From the NCBI GenBank assembly GCA_035772735.1, contig JASDFA010000016.1:147324501-147388500 (forward strand): a DNA stretch of 64,000 bases, written 5' to 3'. The number at the start of each line of letters is the position of its first letter. The stretch's first letter is position 1. The stretch comes from Datura wrightii. Taxonomy: Eukaryota > Streptophyta > Magnoliopsida > Solanales > Solanaceae. This document shows, piece by piece, positions 33,099-45,999 of the stretch. The translations under genes were made by a program, and so were the position numbers. The notes below the pieces were generated by a model. It searched no databases, was not told where the DNA came from, and was given only the letters and a program-made list of their open reading frames with translations.

Positions 33099-33206
33099 TA
33101 TTACACCCTAAAAGTCCCTAAGATCAGATCCTAAACGTAAAATAGAAAACCAACAAAAAATTTGATTTTTCCCTCAATAGGATTTACTCCACGAGTTGTG
33201 GGAAGG
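33099..33206 (+). repeat. Second, related LTR start, cut by element J
   Basis: TATTACACCCTAAAAGTCCC and GTAAAATAGAAAACCAACA repeat the first 100 bp of the H LTR (32658 on), 441 bp downstream. It is interrupted by the J LTR at 33207. Confidence 0.6.
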
Positions 33207-35446
33207 TGTCAAATCCCATGCCTACACCATAGATGCAACCAGCACTCAGACCACCTAGTGATCCAAACGAACCCTTGGCTTGACTTACTACTAGCTGAGA
33301 GCACAATAAACTAATGTGGAAGCTAAAGTTGTAATGGGCTCAACATAATAAAGTAATATTCATTAACTGGACTAAAATCAATGTTGCAAAGTAACATTAA
33401 TGACTCAACTCTAACTCTATCTATGAAGCCTCTATAACTGAAGACAGGCGTTGGGACAAAGCTCCCATGGCTACCTTAGCTCTACTAAAATAAAACTCAA
33501 TAATATAGGGACTCTTTGAAAGTAGGAGGTCAGACCAAATGCTAAATGAAGTGACATCCTAATAAAATGTCCGCTACTGATCCTATCTATAGGAATCAAC
33601 ATCATAATAAGATGTAACGCCAAAAAAGGCGTCAGTACATAAAATGTACGGTATGTGATAAGGCTGAATGAATCAACGTTTGCAAGGATGTATCAATTGA
33701 AGGGCATAACTGGAATCAATAAACTTGACATGAACCAATGGACTGAAGCTGTACTTTGAACTGAATGATGCATAAGATACAATATGATAATATGATCATT
33801 GTGTAAAACACTTTACGCAATAAAACTGATGCATCATAATGATCTTATGCGAATAATATATATCTTTAAATTAGAAGTTTCTCATAACCGACAACCAACA
33901 TGAATGAGCACATGATGATCCCATTTTTGGCCCACATGGAGGAAGGCTATCCAAAGCCTTACCATGGCTGAGGAAAAAACTGAACTGTGGATCCATAACT
34001 AAAGTCCTTAACAGGAACTTATCAAGAAGTCACCGGAACCAACGGTATGATCCTATCCTATGCTGGCTATGTAATTTCTAGGGCTTTGGGGTTGTCTGAA
34101 CCCGTCCACCCAATTCAATGCTAGATAATTCTCCCAAAATATATGTTCATATAGCTGATGCCTTTTTGAGGCAACTGAAAACATCTTTTATAAAGCACTT
34201 TAACTATAAATATAATAGATGTTTAAATCTCTATGGAGCCCTTTGCCCAAAATCTTTTTAAAAGCTTGGGTGTCTCTATACTCCAAATATCTTGTAAAAA
34301 CTTGTGAACTTCTAAGCTCAAAACTCTTGATTTTCCAACTATGACTATACCTTAGCTTTTGAAAATCATGCTAAAAATCATGCTTCCTTTGTCAAAATCT
34401 CTTCATGAAATCTCCTTTAAAAATCTACTTTCTTTATGAAAACAATGCATTTAAACTCAAATCACAATGCTTTCAATTTAATGACTTTTATACAATTGGG
34501 TTCATGGGATAAGAGACATGAACCAACCTCAACAATCAAGAATCAAGAATCGAAAATCTAGAATCAAGAATCAAGAATCAATAATCAACAGAGTATGATC
34601 AACAATCAATAGAGTAGGATTATAATCAATAACCTTCAATATAAAACTCAATATGAAGAAATCAATAATGACAATTCAACACATATAAATAGAGAAGAAG
34701 ACAATTCAAGAATTGGACAAAAACCTAACTTTAATCTTAATAAATTCTTCCATAGATGTAGATCATAAGGATGATTAGGAATCCTCACTAAGGTCATCCT
34801 TACATATCTATAATGAAGAACTTAGACACAAGCTTGAAGAACCCTAGGTTGAAGAAGATGACCTCCTAGCTTGCTTGATGAGCTTGAGAGCTAATCATCT
34901 TGAATTCAAGTTGTAATGAATGGGAATAAGAGTTTAGACTAATTAAACCCTTAAATATAATCTTTAGGAATCTTAAAACATTTAGAATTGGGTTATTAAA
35001 ACATAATAAATTACAAACATAACCCTAAAATCCCTCCTGCGAATTTGACCCATCCACTGACGATGTGTCACTTGACAATGCTTCACTAAAATGCTCATAA
35101 CGTTTTCCTCCAAACTCTGATTGATGTAAGGTTGAATGATTTAGAAATAAGACTCAAAGGGATCCAATTTTATGGGTTTAATCACCTAAAATTACTTTAG
35201 AAATTTGGAGTTATGGTAATTTGAAGTTGACTCTAGTATAAGAACTTATACGAAAACTCAATCAGTAAGTAGGCTCTCAACTCAACTTTGTGCTATAGGT
35301 TCCTTATGACCTTAATTCATATTAAATGAAATTCTTACACTTAATAATTGATCTTAACACCTAGTTTAAATAAAAATTCATTGGTTCGGATCTATCCACA
35401 CATCTAGAACATTTTCAAACTTAGCCCAAAAATCTGAGGCATTACA
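33207..35446 (-). repeat. 3' LTR of element J
   Basis: 2240 bp from TGTCAAATCCC to GAGGCATTACA. It matches 54782-56966 along its length. It includes a short AATCAAG microsatellite-like run at 34539-34600. Confidence 0.85.
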
Positions 35447-35462
35447 ATATTTCCTCCTTGGG
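35447..35462 (-). promoter_or_regulatory. Polypurine tract, element J
   Basis: On the minus strand CCCAAGGAGGAAATAT, next to the LTR. Confidence 0.7.
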
Positions 35463-35463
35463 A

Positions 35464-35481
35464 TCATTCGTCCTCAAATGA
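35464..35481 (-). promoter_or_regulatory. GAGGA-loop hairpin, element J
   Basis: The minus strand reads TCATTTGAGGACGAATGA: five Watson-Crick pairs plus T-G around GAGGAC. Confidence 0.6.
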
Positions 35482-36583
35482 AGGTCATGGAGATAGATAG
35501 GATCTAGACCTTGAAACTTTATAAATGTTTTGGTATATTTTCGTTCATTGGCATGACTAAGTGAATCTCTGAATGGCCATCAGCAAACTACGAACACTGT
35601 CACGAGTCTCACCGGACATTGATAAGTGTATAGACCTGAAGAATTTAATGGGAACATGGCTTTGGCCCCTATTGGCCTCTTAAATCATAGAGTAAGAATG
35701 ACTTATTTTTCCTTGAGTGACATGACTAACAACCCTTAAGCTTAGAAACTGCTTTGTAACTACACCAACTTTTCTAAAGTCAACACTTATCATTCAAATC
35801 TTATATTTCTCACTTGTGCTCATATTGATAGTAAATTATGAGTCTAACAACAGGATTCCACCACATTCAATTCTAACTCGACTATATCTCTCGTATCTCA
35901 AGTTATTCCCCGTGAATACTACTTCTTTTCCTTATCATGAAAGTCACCCAACCTCGAGCTCTAATCAAGGAGTCACTAGTCACTCAATGCAATGGTCCAC
36001 ATATATATCATCACAACATTAAAGCCTATCACTATAATCATCTTATAGTTTCTTTGTAGCTTACATGATCTAAGAATTCTCCCATCTTCCCTATAATATC
36101 TAACAACTGCAATTTCATGAACTTCTACAAAGAGACACACCAACATTTCTATTAACTACTACACATGACCAATCCTTACATCGCACTTCATCCATACTTG
36201 TAATCTGAGATGGAACTAGTGCACCATAATTGTCATCAAAGATGTATCTACTTTCTCCCATCCTTCACTCATCTAGATTCTTTTACTATTATTTGTCAAG
36301 TCAAAAGGAGGATCACGAAAAGAATAGAGTATGAGCGTTAGGAATATGAGGGATACAACTTAATCGGACTTATACTTAGTGTGACTTTGTCACTTGAGGT
36401 AAGGTTTCAGAAATCAAGTGCAATAGACACGAGTACATCACATACTAGCATATAAAGCATGAATAGAAGGTTTATTCTAACCATACACATTATAACCACC
36501 ATTACCATTATGGGTGAAATACATAGGGCTTAGAGTAAGGAAATTGGTAGCACTAATCATTTAAGAAATCTAATCTGAACATA
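35482..36583 (-). other. Internal sequence of J, left part
   Basis: AT-rich, no recognisable coding sequence on either strand. Confidence 0.5.
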
Positions 36584-38253
36584 TGATGTGCTGTGAGTTT
36601 ACAAAACTTTCGACGCTTAAAATTGGGAAACTAGCATGGAGTTAGGTATGTTTATATGGATATGAGGCACTTTTACTTTATTTTTAGGGAAAATAGATGT
36701 TGGAGATGAATTGTATAAAAGATGGAGAAAATGCAAAAAAGTGGCTCAGTATGGATCTCAGAATGAGTCGTACTGAGAATCATGGAAAGGCCCAGGAGAA
36801 AAGTATAAGGCAAGAACAAGTTATGGATTATGGTACAAGCAATATCATCCTTATTCGAGCCGTATCATGGCAGTCGTGGAATGTTTAAGGAGGAATCATA
36901 AAAGCCAAGTGTCCTGGTAGGGCTAGCAACCATGAGTCGTGAGACCTATCTAAGACCCGTACCAAGGAACCATAGAAAAGACTAGAAAAAGAGAAGATTG
37001 ACAAAACGCAAGGTATGAGAAGGAGTCACGAATTATGGAACTGAGGTACAAGTAGTACTAAGCCATCCGTGGAAGTTAAAAGAGTGTCAGAAAGTGCAAG
37101 TTCAAGCCACTAGAAAATTGTACAACTCGTAGGTTCTTGGTATGAGCCGTACCAAAAGTCAACACTTAGCTAGATTCAACAAAAGCCAGCCAATGTACGC
37201 GTGAAGGTACGACCAGTACAATCCTGTTATGGATCATATGTGAAGGCGACGACAATTTTTTTGTAGTTTTCTTATTTACATAGGAGAAGATTCCAATTAT
37301 TTTTATAAATACTTTTTAGGTTATTTTCAGTAGAGAGACACAATTAGAGAGATCAAAGAGTCGAACATTGACTTTTATTTCATTGAGAGACAAGTTGTTG
37401 AGAATTTTAATTCAAGTCTTGGAGATTTTCTTGCTTTGATTTCTTCCTTCTTCTTTAGTTATTCAACATCAATTCTTGCAATAATCAAACGGGTTCTATT
37501 TTCAATTATCTTTGTAAGTATTCAATTATGTGTTTGTCTATGAATGCTAAAAATGATCTTACAATCATGAGAGACTAAAACATCAACAACTAGGGCTGTG
37601 GGAACCATGTGAATTAACAAACTAGGGTTACACAAAGTGACTCGAAACCAATGCTAAACACTTGTATTGTATTCTCTTAATCTTTGATGTATCTTAACGA
37701 AGCGCAATATTAAGACTTGCCCAAATTCTTTACTTGCTTGAACTTAGTGAAGTAGAGATTAGGAAAAGAGAATTATAACAATGCCTTGATCTTTATGGGT
37801 CATTATACGACTTGAGTTGTGGTCACGAGATAGTCAATTTGGAATAAATTGATAATGGTTGAATTAAAATTGTTCAAGAGACCTGACTTGGTGATTGAGT
37901 ATAGTCATCCAATAGGGCCAACCAAATCGTTTGGATGAACCCTAGTTATCAGTTGTGCAAGTAAGCATTGGGATAGATTACGAGTGTATATTTGAAGTAG
38001 TTATGAACCCATGGGGGACACTTACCCTAGTTAATTGCAAATCTTGATAAATAACAACCAGTTTTCAATCTTGTTTTATAATTTCTTGTATAAACCTCCC
38101 CTTTTTGGACATAACATACCTAAAATCATAAATACCTGTGTTAGTACATATCTTGACCTTATTCTCTGTGAGATCGACCCCAACCTTTGTTGGATTTTTT
38201 ATTGACAACGTCCGCTTCATGCTTTACCAGGAGTGTTAGTTTGAGAATTATCA
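36584..38253 (+). repeat. 5' LTR of element F
   Basis: 1670 bp from TGATGTGCTGTGAG to GAGAATTATCA. U3 (36750-37240) has GAGTCGTAC and GTACGACC words. It ends with the GTGAGATCGACCCCAACC block typical of this LTR. Confidence 0.88.
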
Positions 38254-38726
38254 AAAAGTGGTGTTGTTTGTAGGAGTACAACTTAATATTATATTAGATG
38301 CTTGTGTTTAACTTTTGGTTGTTATTTCCTCTTTCATATTTTTTTTGTTTTTGACACCCACAGGTTGTCTCTTGGTGACACCTGTGGGAATGGGAGGCAA
38401 CCCATGGAAGGTGAAGTCTAAGTAGCCACAGGTATGTCCCTTTCCCTTGTTCTTATATATTTTATACTTCGGGGAGCAAGTATGTTTTTCAAGAGGGGTG
38501 TATTTGTATTTTTGGGATTTTTTATTCGTCTAAGGGGTTTCCTAAGGGGTTTTCTTACCGTGTTTCATTTCCCTCAGGCATGCTATCTAGTAGAACCATC
38601 ATCTTAAGGCTGTTTTGGTTTATTAGAAGTAGCTTAGAATTACTTTGCAGCCAATAAATGCACTAGCTCAATGTATTTGAAAAAATTGACCCTGTTTGAA
38701 TGTTTTGTTGTGATGTTAGTTGTCGA
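38254..38726 (+). other. Leader and post-pol remnant of element F
   Basis: The primer site position (38259 on) reads TGGTGTTGTTTGTAGGAGTA, a decayed form of the tRNA-Asp site in M. A post-pol motif GGGAGGCAACCCATGG follows at about 38390-38406. No gag or pol between them. It is cut at about 38726 by the truncated end of E. Confidence 0.65.
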
Positions 38727-39754
38727 CACAGGTGCTGAAGTGAGTCGAGTCTTCAACTCCTGGAAGCTTTTCTCACAAGCCTCCGACCATTGGAACTTTA
38801 CTCTTCTTCTGAGTCAACTTGGTCAAAGGTGTTGAAATATATGAGAAGCCCTCAACAAACCTCCAGTAGTAGCCAGCAAAACCCAAGAAACTCTGAAAAT
38901 ATCCAAAGGATTCACCGGTCTAGGCCAATTCTTCACTGCCTCAATTTTCTGCAAATCTACCTTGATGCCCTCACTTTATATCACATGGACCAAAAATGCC
39001 ATGTAGTTCAACCAAAACTCACACTTACTGAACTTTGCATACAAATGGTGATCCGTGAGAGTCTGTAGCACTACTCTCAAATGAGAAGCATGCTCCTCCT
39101 CGCTCAGAGAGTATATAAGAAAGTCAACAATGAACACAATCACGAACATGTCCAAATATGCCTTGAACATCCTGTTCATTAGATCCATAAAAATGCAGGG
39201 GCATTGGTTAGTCCAAAAGACATAACAACAAATTCGTAAGGACCATAACAAGTCCTAAGAGCGGTTTTCAGGACGTCACATTCTCGAACCCTGAGCTGAT
39301 GATCCCTGGACCTGAGATGTATCTTTGAGAAACAATTGACACCTTGAAGCTGGTCAAACAAATCATCAATCCTGGTCAAAGGGTACCTATTCTTAACGGT
39401 GACCTTGTTCAATTGCCTATAATCAATACACATGTGAAGGGAACCATCCTTCTTTCGGACGAAGAGAACCGGTGCACCCCATGGAGACTTCCTCAGTCTA
39501 ATGAAGCCCTTATTCAGTAGGTTCTTCAACTGATCCTTCAATTCCATTAGCTCGGAAGGAGACATCCTGAAGAGAGGAATAGATATAGGTTGCGTGTTGG
39601 GAAGAAGGTCAATACCGAAATCAATCTCCCGCTCAAGAGGAACACCTAGCAAATCATCAGGAAAAACCTCTGGATACTCACGTACTACTGGAACTGACTG
39701 GATAGTCGGGGTTTCAGCCTCGACATCCTTAACCCTAATAGATGGTACATACAA
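38727..39754 (-). pseudogene. Reverse transcriptase and start of RNase H, unit E
   Basis: Open piece 39754-39179 (191 codons) shows VVREYPEVFPDDLLGV, LFVRKKDGSLHMCIDYRQLN and FVVMSFGLTNAPA. The frame then shifts to 39251-38976 with VFIVDFLIYSLSEEEHASHL and FSKCEFWLN. The catalytic FIDDIL motif reads FIVDFL: the first of the two adjacent aspartates is Val, as in unit G. RNase H starts at about 38960 and ends abruptly at 38727 where F sequence begins. Dead by several criteria. Confidence 0.85.
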
Positions 39755-40119
39755 CCCTTAGAAATCATCTTCCTGGCCTTAAGGTACGAAATGAATCGAC
39801 CTACAGGCACAACTGAACTACCCTTCTATTCTAAGAATGGCTCACCCAGAAATCTAAACTCTACTAACCGGGTTCTACAATTAACTGAAGAATAGCATGC
39901 AAATAGCCAATCCATGCTGAGGATAACATCGAAATCTATCATGGATAACTCTATCAAATCTGCTGAGGTGACCTTATAAAAGATTGAGATTGCGGAATCT
40001 CTATACACCTGTCTAGCTATAACTGAGTCACCTACTGGAGTGGAAATTGAGAAGGGTTTTGACAAGACATTGGGACTGACTCTGAAGCTAGAAGTTAGGC
40101 CTCAGCCCCCAACCTAATC
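39755..40119 (-). pseudogene. Protease remnant with active site deleted, unit E
   Basis: Piece 40065-39826 keeps MSKPFSISTPVGDSVIARQV, DVILSMDWLFACYSS and FRFLGE. The N-terminal half with the LLDPGATLSF loop, present in G, is absent: the sequence jumps near 40089 at GAAGCTAGAAG to the linker before the zinc knuckle. G has two copies of GAAGCT/AGAAGCT at the matching break points (about 47331 and 47548), so about 215 bp were lost at a short repeat. Confidence 0.75.
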
Positions 40120-41185
40120 CTATCTCGCAACTGGAAAATCTCTAATCATGTGTTCAGGCTGCCCACATCCAAAACAAGCTCCTAAACCTTCCAAACACTG
40201 GCCTGTATGCCCTCGCCCACACCTTCGACAAGCTGGAATGCTAGAATCTTCGAGCCTACTGCTATGACCCCTCGAGCTTGATGCCTGCCCTCTCTGATCA
40301 TATCTGGGCCTGGATGGCACACTCAATGTTGAAGATGCTAGGGCTGATGATCTCTTGTGGGTCTGCTGTCGGTGCCCACCACCGGACCTCTGCTGAGAGA
40401 ATCTATGGTCCTTGGTCTTTGACCTCTAGGATCCCTCTCTCTGGAATATGTCGCCTCTATCTGCAGGGCATACAACACTATCCGAGGGAATTCCACATCC
40501 TGGTGCATCATGGATGTCCTGTAGTGTTTGTCCAAATAACCTACGACTCCATGGATGAATCACTCATCCGCATCCTCTGATCGGCAACCGACTCTGGAGC
40601 ATATTTCGATAAGCGAGTGAACTTAAGGGCATACTCTTGCATAGTCATTCTCCCTTTCTTCAAATTCACAAACTCAGTTGCTTTCATCTCCCTTATCTCC
40701 TAAGGGAAGAACCAATCTAGAAACTCTACCCAAGTGACCGAACTTTCTCCTGCGACCTTGCTATCCTTCCATTGATGAAACCATATATGTGCGACTCCTT
40801 TTAGCTGATAAGAGGCTAACTCAGTGCAGTCCATCCCATTCACCCCCATGACATGGGTGATCTTGACAATCTTATCAACAAACATATATGGGTCTTCATC
40901 TACCTTGGACCTAAGGAACTCCGGTGGGTTCATCCCCAAGAAGTCTCTGACTGGAGCCGCTGCTGCATTGCCATTTTGTGAAACATGCGCAACGGCCTGC
41001 TGATTGACCTGAGCATCCATGGCCTGTGCAAGCATCTGAATAGCGGCCCGGAACTCAGCATGGGCAGCTGGCTCTGGTGCTTGAGGCTCCTGAACTGGTG
41101 GGGCTGGCTGATGTCCAAAACCATTTCCATCCTCATGGCCTTCACAACCTCCATTCCTCCTTCCATTTATTCTTTGAGGAGCCAT
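40120..41185 (-). pseudogene. Gag with zinc knuckle, unit E (best preserved gag)
   Basis: ATG at 41185 starts MAPQRINGRRNGGCEGHEDG. One frame is open to 40700 through VQEPQAPEPAAHAEFRAAIQ, VDEDPYMFVDKIVKITHVMG, GVAHIWFHQWKDSKVAG and FLDWFFP, ending in a TAG at about 40700. Further pieces continue (40535-40338, MDKHYRTSMMHQDVEFPRIV; 40326-40120). The zinc knuckle reads CFGCGQPEHMIRDF, with the last Cys replaced by Phe, after CRRCGRGHTGQCLEG. Gag builds the particle and binds the RNA. Confidence 0.82.
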
Positions 41186-41378
41186 GATTCTGCAATTGCC
41201 AATAGCACGAATTAGAAGGATAGGAAGAGTTTTCATCGCACGACATAGATCATGAAAGAAGGGGACATTTCCTAAATGTCTCATAGCCTCTTTGTCATAA
41301 GTGTGGTGCACTTCACACCAATGAAAAAGACTCTACCTAATGCAGCTTTCAAACACTCTAGGACACTTCAAACCTATT
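41186..41378 (-). other. 5' leader of unit E with conserved open stretch
   Basis: In frame with gag and open from 41311: HHTYDKEAMRHLGNVPFFHD. The first codon is GTG, not ATG. Confidence 0.6.
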
Positions 41379-41390
41379 GCTCTAATACTA
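41379..41390 (-). promoter_or_regulatory. Decayed primer binding site, unit E
   Basis: The minus strand reads TAGTATTAGAGC; the intact tRNA-iMet site is TGGTATCAGAGC. Two differences. Confidence 0.7.
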
Positions 41391-41394
41391 GGTT

Positions 41395-43778
41395 TTTCAC
41401 GACCCGAACAGAGGCCCGGATCATAGACATGGGACAAGGCACCCCGAGAGACCCCAAGTCGACCCATGGAATAAGCATATATCTAACTCAATCAAGAAAC
41501 TGAATGATCGATCAATATAATCATAACGGAAGTTCAACTTAAATATAACATCACAATAAAAAACTCTGAAACTGAGGTACATATATATGTTTGAATAGCC
41601 TCTAGTCATGACAAGTTGATGGGAAAAGATCGCAACTAACTCAACAAGATCAATACTGGAATACATAAAGAAAGATAGATAGTATGGTCCTCGAAAGATG
41701 AGGACTCACTAACAAGAAGGTGCTAACTCCAATAAGTTGTCTAAGAGCGGGGCTGAAGCTGCGATCGGGGTCCTGTATCATGAAACGATACAACATAGAA
41801 AGTGTGTTGTTAGTACGTGGAATGTACCGAGTATGCAAGGTAAGTAAAACCGCTAAATTAAGTGAAAATCATTTAGAGACAATGCATTAGTTAACCATAA
41901 TATCAGTAAGCTAAGAGTAGGGCTCATATGCATCATTACTGAAATCATTATCCTTTCATAACATGACAATCCATAGCTTTATAACATCAATTGTCTCGAA
42001 TGACTCAAAGCTTAAATATAACATTTATAGAAAAGTTGAACATCGAGTCAAACCTTGCTTTTAGAACATGCATGAGTATATAATAACCACGAGTAGTGAA
42101 TATGCAAATTCAAAATTGTATAAGACAATGGGAGACTTGTCACTTAATCGACATACCACGATAAAGCTTATGTGGTCGCGACTATCACACTCAAGTGAGC
42201 AGAGCCGTCCGAAACCTTACCAGGGAAAAGGACGCTACCATGATATCGATATCAAGATGAAGGCCCATTCAGGCAAGGAGAAGCTCATAAGGAAGGTCCC
42301 AAGACATATAATAGTATCAACCCACGTTGGCGTGTAATTCTGGGGCATAGGGTGGTCGTCCCTTAGCCCGCTTGGTGCTAGACTCTTCTCCATAAACATG
42401 CAATGCTCTACATCATATATAATGAAGCTCAACTTTGTTTATTGATGAAGCTTAAAGATGAAATAATGCATAAACTCAAAATCGTATGAAAATGAAGGTC
42501 AACATTATCTATTGACAAAGCTCAATAATGAAATCATCCATAGACTCAACATCATATGAAAACGAAGCTCAATAGAAACATACATCTCAATTGTGAATTC
42601 ATGAATATGAGAAGTATTATTTCAAAACATACCACAAGATCAAAGATAAGTGGCAGCCTTTACTCCAAAACCACGTGGTAAGTTTACTTTAGAGATACTA
42701 CGTCATCATAATCGATATAAAGAATTTGCTCAAAACTTTATCATGCTTGGATCTACTCAATTTATTTCGAAAACAATATCATAATCATGGGTAGCTTTAG
42801 AAACATGCTTTTCATCATCAAATCTCATCGTCGTCATACATTCATCATTATTCTCTTCTTTCATGAACTTCTCATCCGTGGGCCTTTAATTTCATAAAAC
42901 TAGGAAACACAATTTTGATTGTAAACAATTTAAAATCTTCCCACGTTTCACAATTCATCAATATAAACATAATCTAATCGTACCCATGTGTAAAAATTGA
43001 AGAATTATGCAATTGGGTGAAAACCCCATAACTTGATTATAGGAAATTTCTTATATTTAGGTAGAATTGGGCAAGGGTGTGGAAGAAAACACCCACTCAT
43101 AACCCTACATACATGGAAGGATGATTCTACCACTTCTCTGATAGCCCAAGATGAGATTCCAAAGGAAACCTTGAAGGCTTGCTCTAAATCACCTCTTCAA
43201 CCTCTCAACTTTGCATGCATGGAGTGAAATAACTTAGAATTGGTTTTCCCCTCTTAAAACCCTTTAAAATGAGCCTTAAACGACATAGTAAAGGTCTTAG
43301 GAACTTGCAAATTATGAAAAGACACTTACTTAATTCGCAAGAAAATACTGCCAGGTAGTCCTAACGGACGACTTGACGGATCGTGGTCCTTGGCAACGAC
43401 TCCTTGCCTAGTTCGTTAAGTACACTGCTTGCCTAATCCCCTAGGATAATAATGAATGACATAGCGACTCGTTAGGAGTGACCACGACTTGTGGTCACCA
43501 ATCGTCAGGTGCACTTTCTTAACTTCTTCTTTCCTTCTACCTGACCCCATGACTGACCTAGCAACTCGTGGGGTCTGACCACGAGTCGTTGCCATGCCCG
43601 TGGGGAACCTTTTCCTCAAACTTCCCACAATCTTCACTGGTCTCCCCATGAGTCACCTAACGACTTGTGGGCTCTCCTCACGAGTCATCCAATGACTCAT
43701 CCTGAGTCTGGAAGACTAATTTCACATTTTTCCTATTTTAACTCCCGGGTCCGATCTTTAAGCTCCTGGGGTATGAAA
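41395..43778 (-). repeat. Middle LTR of the E/G array
   Basis: 2384 bp. On the left it meets E's primer site, on the right G's polypurine tract. Near 42425-42570 it has an imperfect tandem repeat of about 75 bp (AAGCTCAACATTGTCTATTG type unit), also in the right LTR. U3 GACTCGT words lie at 43370-43710. Confidence 0.85.
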
Positions 43779-43789
43779 ATATATCCCTC
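43779..43789 (-). promoter_or_regulatory. Polypurine tract, unit G
   Basis: The minus strand reads GAGGGATATAT beside the LTR. Confidence 0.7.
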
Positions 43790-43794
43790 TTTGG

Positions 43795-43814
43795 AACATT
43801 CATCCTCGAATGTT
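43795..43814 (-). promoter_or_regulatory. GAGGA-loop hairpin, unit G
   Basis: The minus strand reads AACATTCGAGGATGAATGTT: a perfect 7-bp stem around loop GAGGAT. Confidence 0.65.
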
Positions 43815-44034
43815 TGACACAAGAAGAAAATAGAAATATACAATTATCAAACCCAACACTGATGATTTAAACAGAAAATTTTACGGAATGACTACCTCCG
43901 ATTCATAACACATAGTTGAACAGATCTGCTTCACATACACATCCATACACATAAAAGAAACTTGAACACATGAACTGAACAAGAAAACGAAGTAGAGTCA
44001 TAGAGAAAAACTGATACCTCAAGCTGACATCGAG

Positions 44035-44483
44035 TCGTTAGAGAATAAGTGTGGGTATTTAGCCATCATATCCGCTTCGGCTTCCCACATAGCCCTTTCA
44101 ACATGTTGATTCCTCTATAATACTCTAAATGAAGCTACTTCTTTGTTCCTTAGCCTCCGAACCTAACTATCCAATATTTCAGTTGGAATTTCATCATAGC
44201 TAAGGATATCTTTTACACCAAAGTTGTCCACTAGGACTACTAGAGCTGGATATTCCAAACACTTCTTCAAAAGAGATACATGAAACACGGGATGCACGGA
44301 AGATAACTCTGAGGGAAACTCCAACTCATATGCTACCTTCCCAACTCTTCTAATAATTTTGTAGGGACCAACATAGCAGGGACTATGTTTTCCTTTCTTC
44401 CTAAACCGTATGACTCCCTTCATGGGAGACACCTTTAGAAATACCCAATTGTCTACTTCAAACTCCAAATCTCTCCTTCTCAC
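44035..44483 (-). pseudogene. Integrase C-terminus and chromodomain, unit G
   Basis: The open piece 44483-44163 shows RRRDLEFEVDNWVFLKVSPM, YVGPYKIIRRVGKVAYELEF, FHVSLLKKCLEYPALVVLVD and a stop after EILDS. The chromodomain continues in broken form to about 44035 with the RLRNKEVAS and LWRNQHV type words. Confidence 0.8.
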
Positions 44484-45360
44484 ATAAGCATATGACTTCT
44501 GATGCTCTGAGCAGTTTTCAGCCTGTCCTTTATCAAATGAACCTTCCCTATAGGCTCATGAACTGAATCTGGCCCTATCATAGCTGCCTCATAAACCTCA
44601 AACCATCTGATGGGCGATCTACACCTCCGCCCGTTGAGAGCCTCGAACGGTGCCATTTGGATACTGGAGTGATAACTGTTATTGTAAGCAAATTAGATCT
44701 GGGGCAAGTGATCATCCCAACTACCTCTGAAGTCCATCACACATGCTCTCAACATGTCCTCGAGAGTTTGAATTTTCTACTTCGCCTGACCATCCATTTG
44801 CGGATAAAATGCTGTGTTGAGCATAACTTGAGTCTGAAGCCCCTTATGAAAAGACCACCAAAACTGGGAGGTATTTTGAGTACCTTGGTCTGAAATAACA
44901 GACAAGGCCACTCCATGAAGTCGAACCAACTCCCAAATATACAATTTGGCATAACCATTCACTGAATTTACGGTTTTCAGGGGTAGGAAATGTGTAGCCT
45001 TGGTCAACCTGTCTACCACCACCCAAATGGAATCATATTGTCGGCGGGTACAAGTAATTCTGTAATGAAATCTATATTAATGTCTTTCCACTTCAGAGTG
45101 GGAATGCTAATATCCTAACGTATGCCTCCTGGCCTTTCATGCTCGACCTTCACTTGCTGACAGTTCGGGCACTATGCTACGAATTTAGCAATATCCTTCT
45201 TCATGCCATTCAACAAATATATTTCCCGCAAATCATGATACATCTTGGTGGCACCAGGGTGAATAGAATACTTGGATTCATGTGCCTCATGCAATATCCG
45301 GGCCCTCAAATTATCAACATTTGGAACACATAGACAGCCCTGGTACCACAGCACCCATCT
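44484..45360 (-). pseudogene. Integrase core and zinc module, unit G
   Basis: Core piece 45022-44777 shows VVDRLTKATHFLPLKTVNS with the first catalytic Asp and LSVISDQGTQNTSQFWWSFH with the second, then NTAFYPQMDGQ. The third acidic residue lies in a later, frameshifted part (about 44690). The zinc module at 45354-45172 shows ILHEAHESKYSIHPGATKMY; its CPNC part follows in another frame near 45150-45180. Small indels separate the pieces. Confidence 0.8.
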
Positions 45361-45365
45361 CCCCC

Positions 45366-45917
45366 TTAGGAGTAAACCTCCACCTTCTCACTCTGAATGG
45401 CTTCCTTCAGATTTACAACCATTGGATCCTCGTCTTGTCCAGATTTCACATCTACCACCAAGGAGGATTTTGATACATTTTGCACAACAACGCTTCCACC
45501 AGTCGAGTCGACCAATCTAACTCCCAAACTTGCAAGTCGATTGACATCTTTCACCAACTCCTTCCTTCCCTCATCCACGTGGGCCACACTCTCCATAGAG
45601 AGCCTACTAAGTGCATCCTCTACCACATTAGCCTTACCCGGATGGTAAAGAACACTTATATCATAGTCTTTGAGTATCTCTAACCACCTCCTTGGCCGTA
45701 CATTGAGGTTTTTCTGCATGAACACGTATTGTAGACTCATGTGATCCGTAATAACATCCATGTGTACCCTATATAAGTAATGCCGCCATATCTTCAATGT
45801 GAATACCACCGCGGCCAACTCTAGGTCATGGGTTGGGTAATTCCTCTCATGGACTTTCAACTGTCTTGAGGCATATGTTATCACTTCCCATGCTGCATCA
45901 AAACACACCCAATTCAA
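45366..45917 (-). pseudogene. RNase H and linker, unit G
   Basis: 183 open codons: EVITYASRQLKVHERNYPTH, DLELAAVVFTLKIWRHYLYR, DVITDHMSLQYVF, WLEILKDYDISVLYHPGKAN, VVEDALSRLSMES and a linker to integrase with KELVKDVNRLASLGVRLVDS. Only the first strand, with its VVYCDA word, is in another frame (45918-45990). It is the longest intact RNase H piece in the window. Confidence 0.83.
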
Positions 45918-45999
45918 ATTCTCGAAGCATCATAATACACAACAAAACCATTGGTACCCTCGAGTAGGGTCAACACTGGTGCTGAAGTGAGTCGAGTCT

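Noticed and set aside
34539..34620. Run of AATCAAG-like units, considered as a repeat array of the CRISPR kind
   Set aside because: Units are short and contiguous without unique spacers. It is a simple-sequence run in an LTR, with a counterpart at 56100-56165.
38790..39068. Plus-strand ORF of 92 codons with a close copy at 46007-46315
   Set aside because: Both lie antisense to the RNase H/reverse transcriptase part of units E and G. They resemble each other because the units are duplicates.
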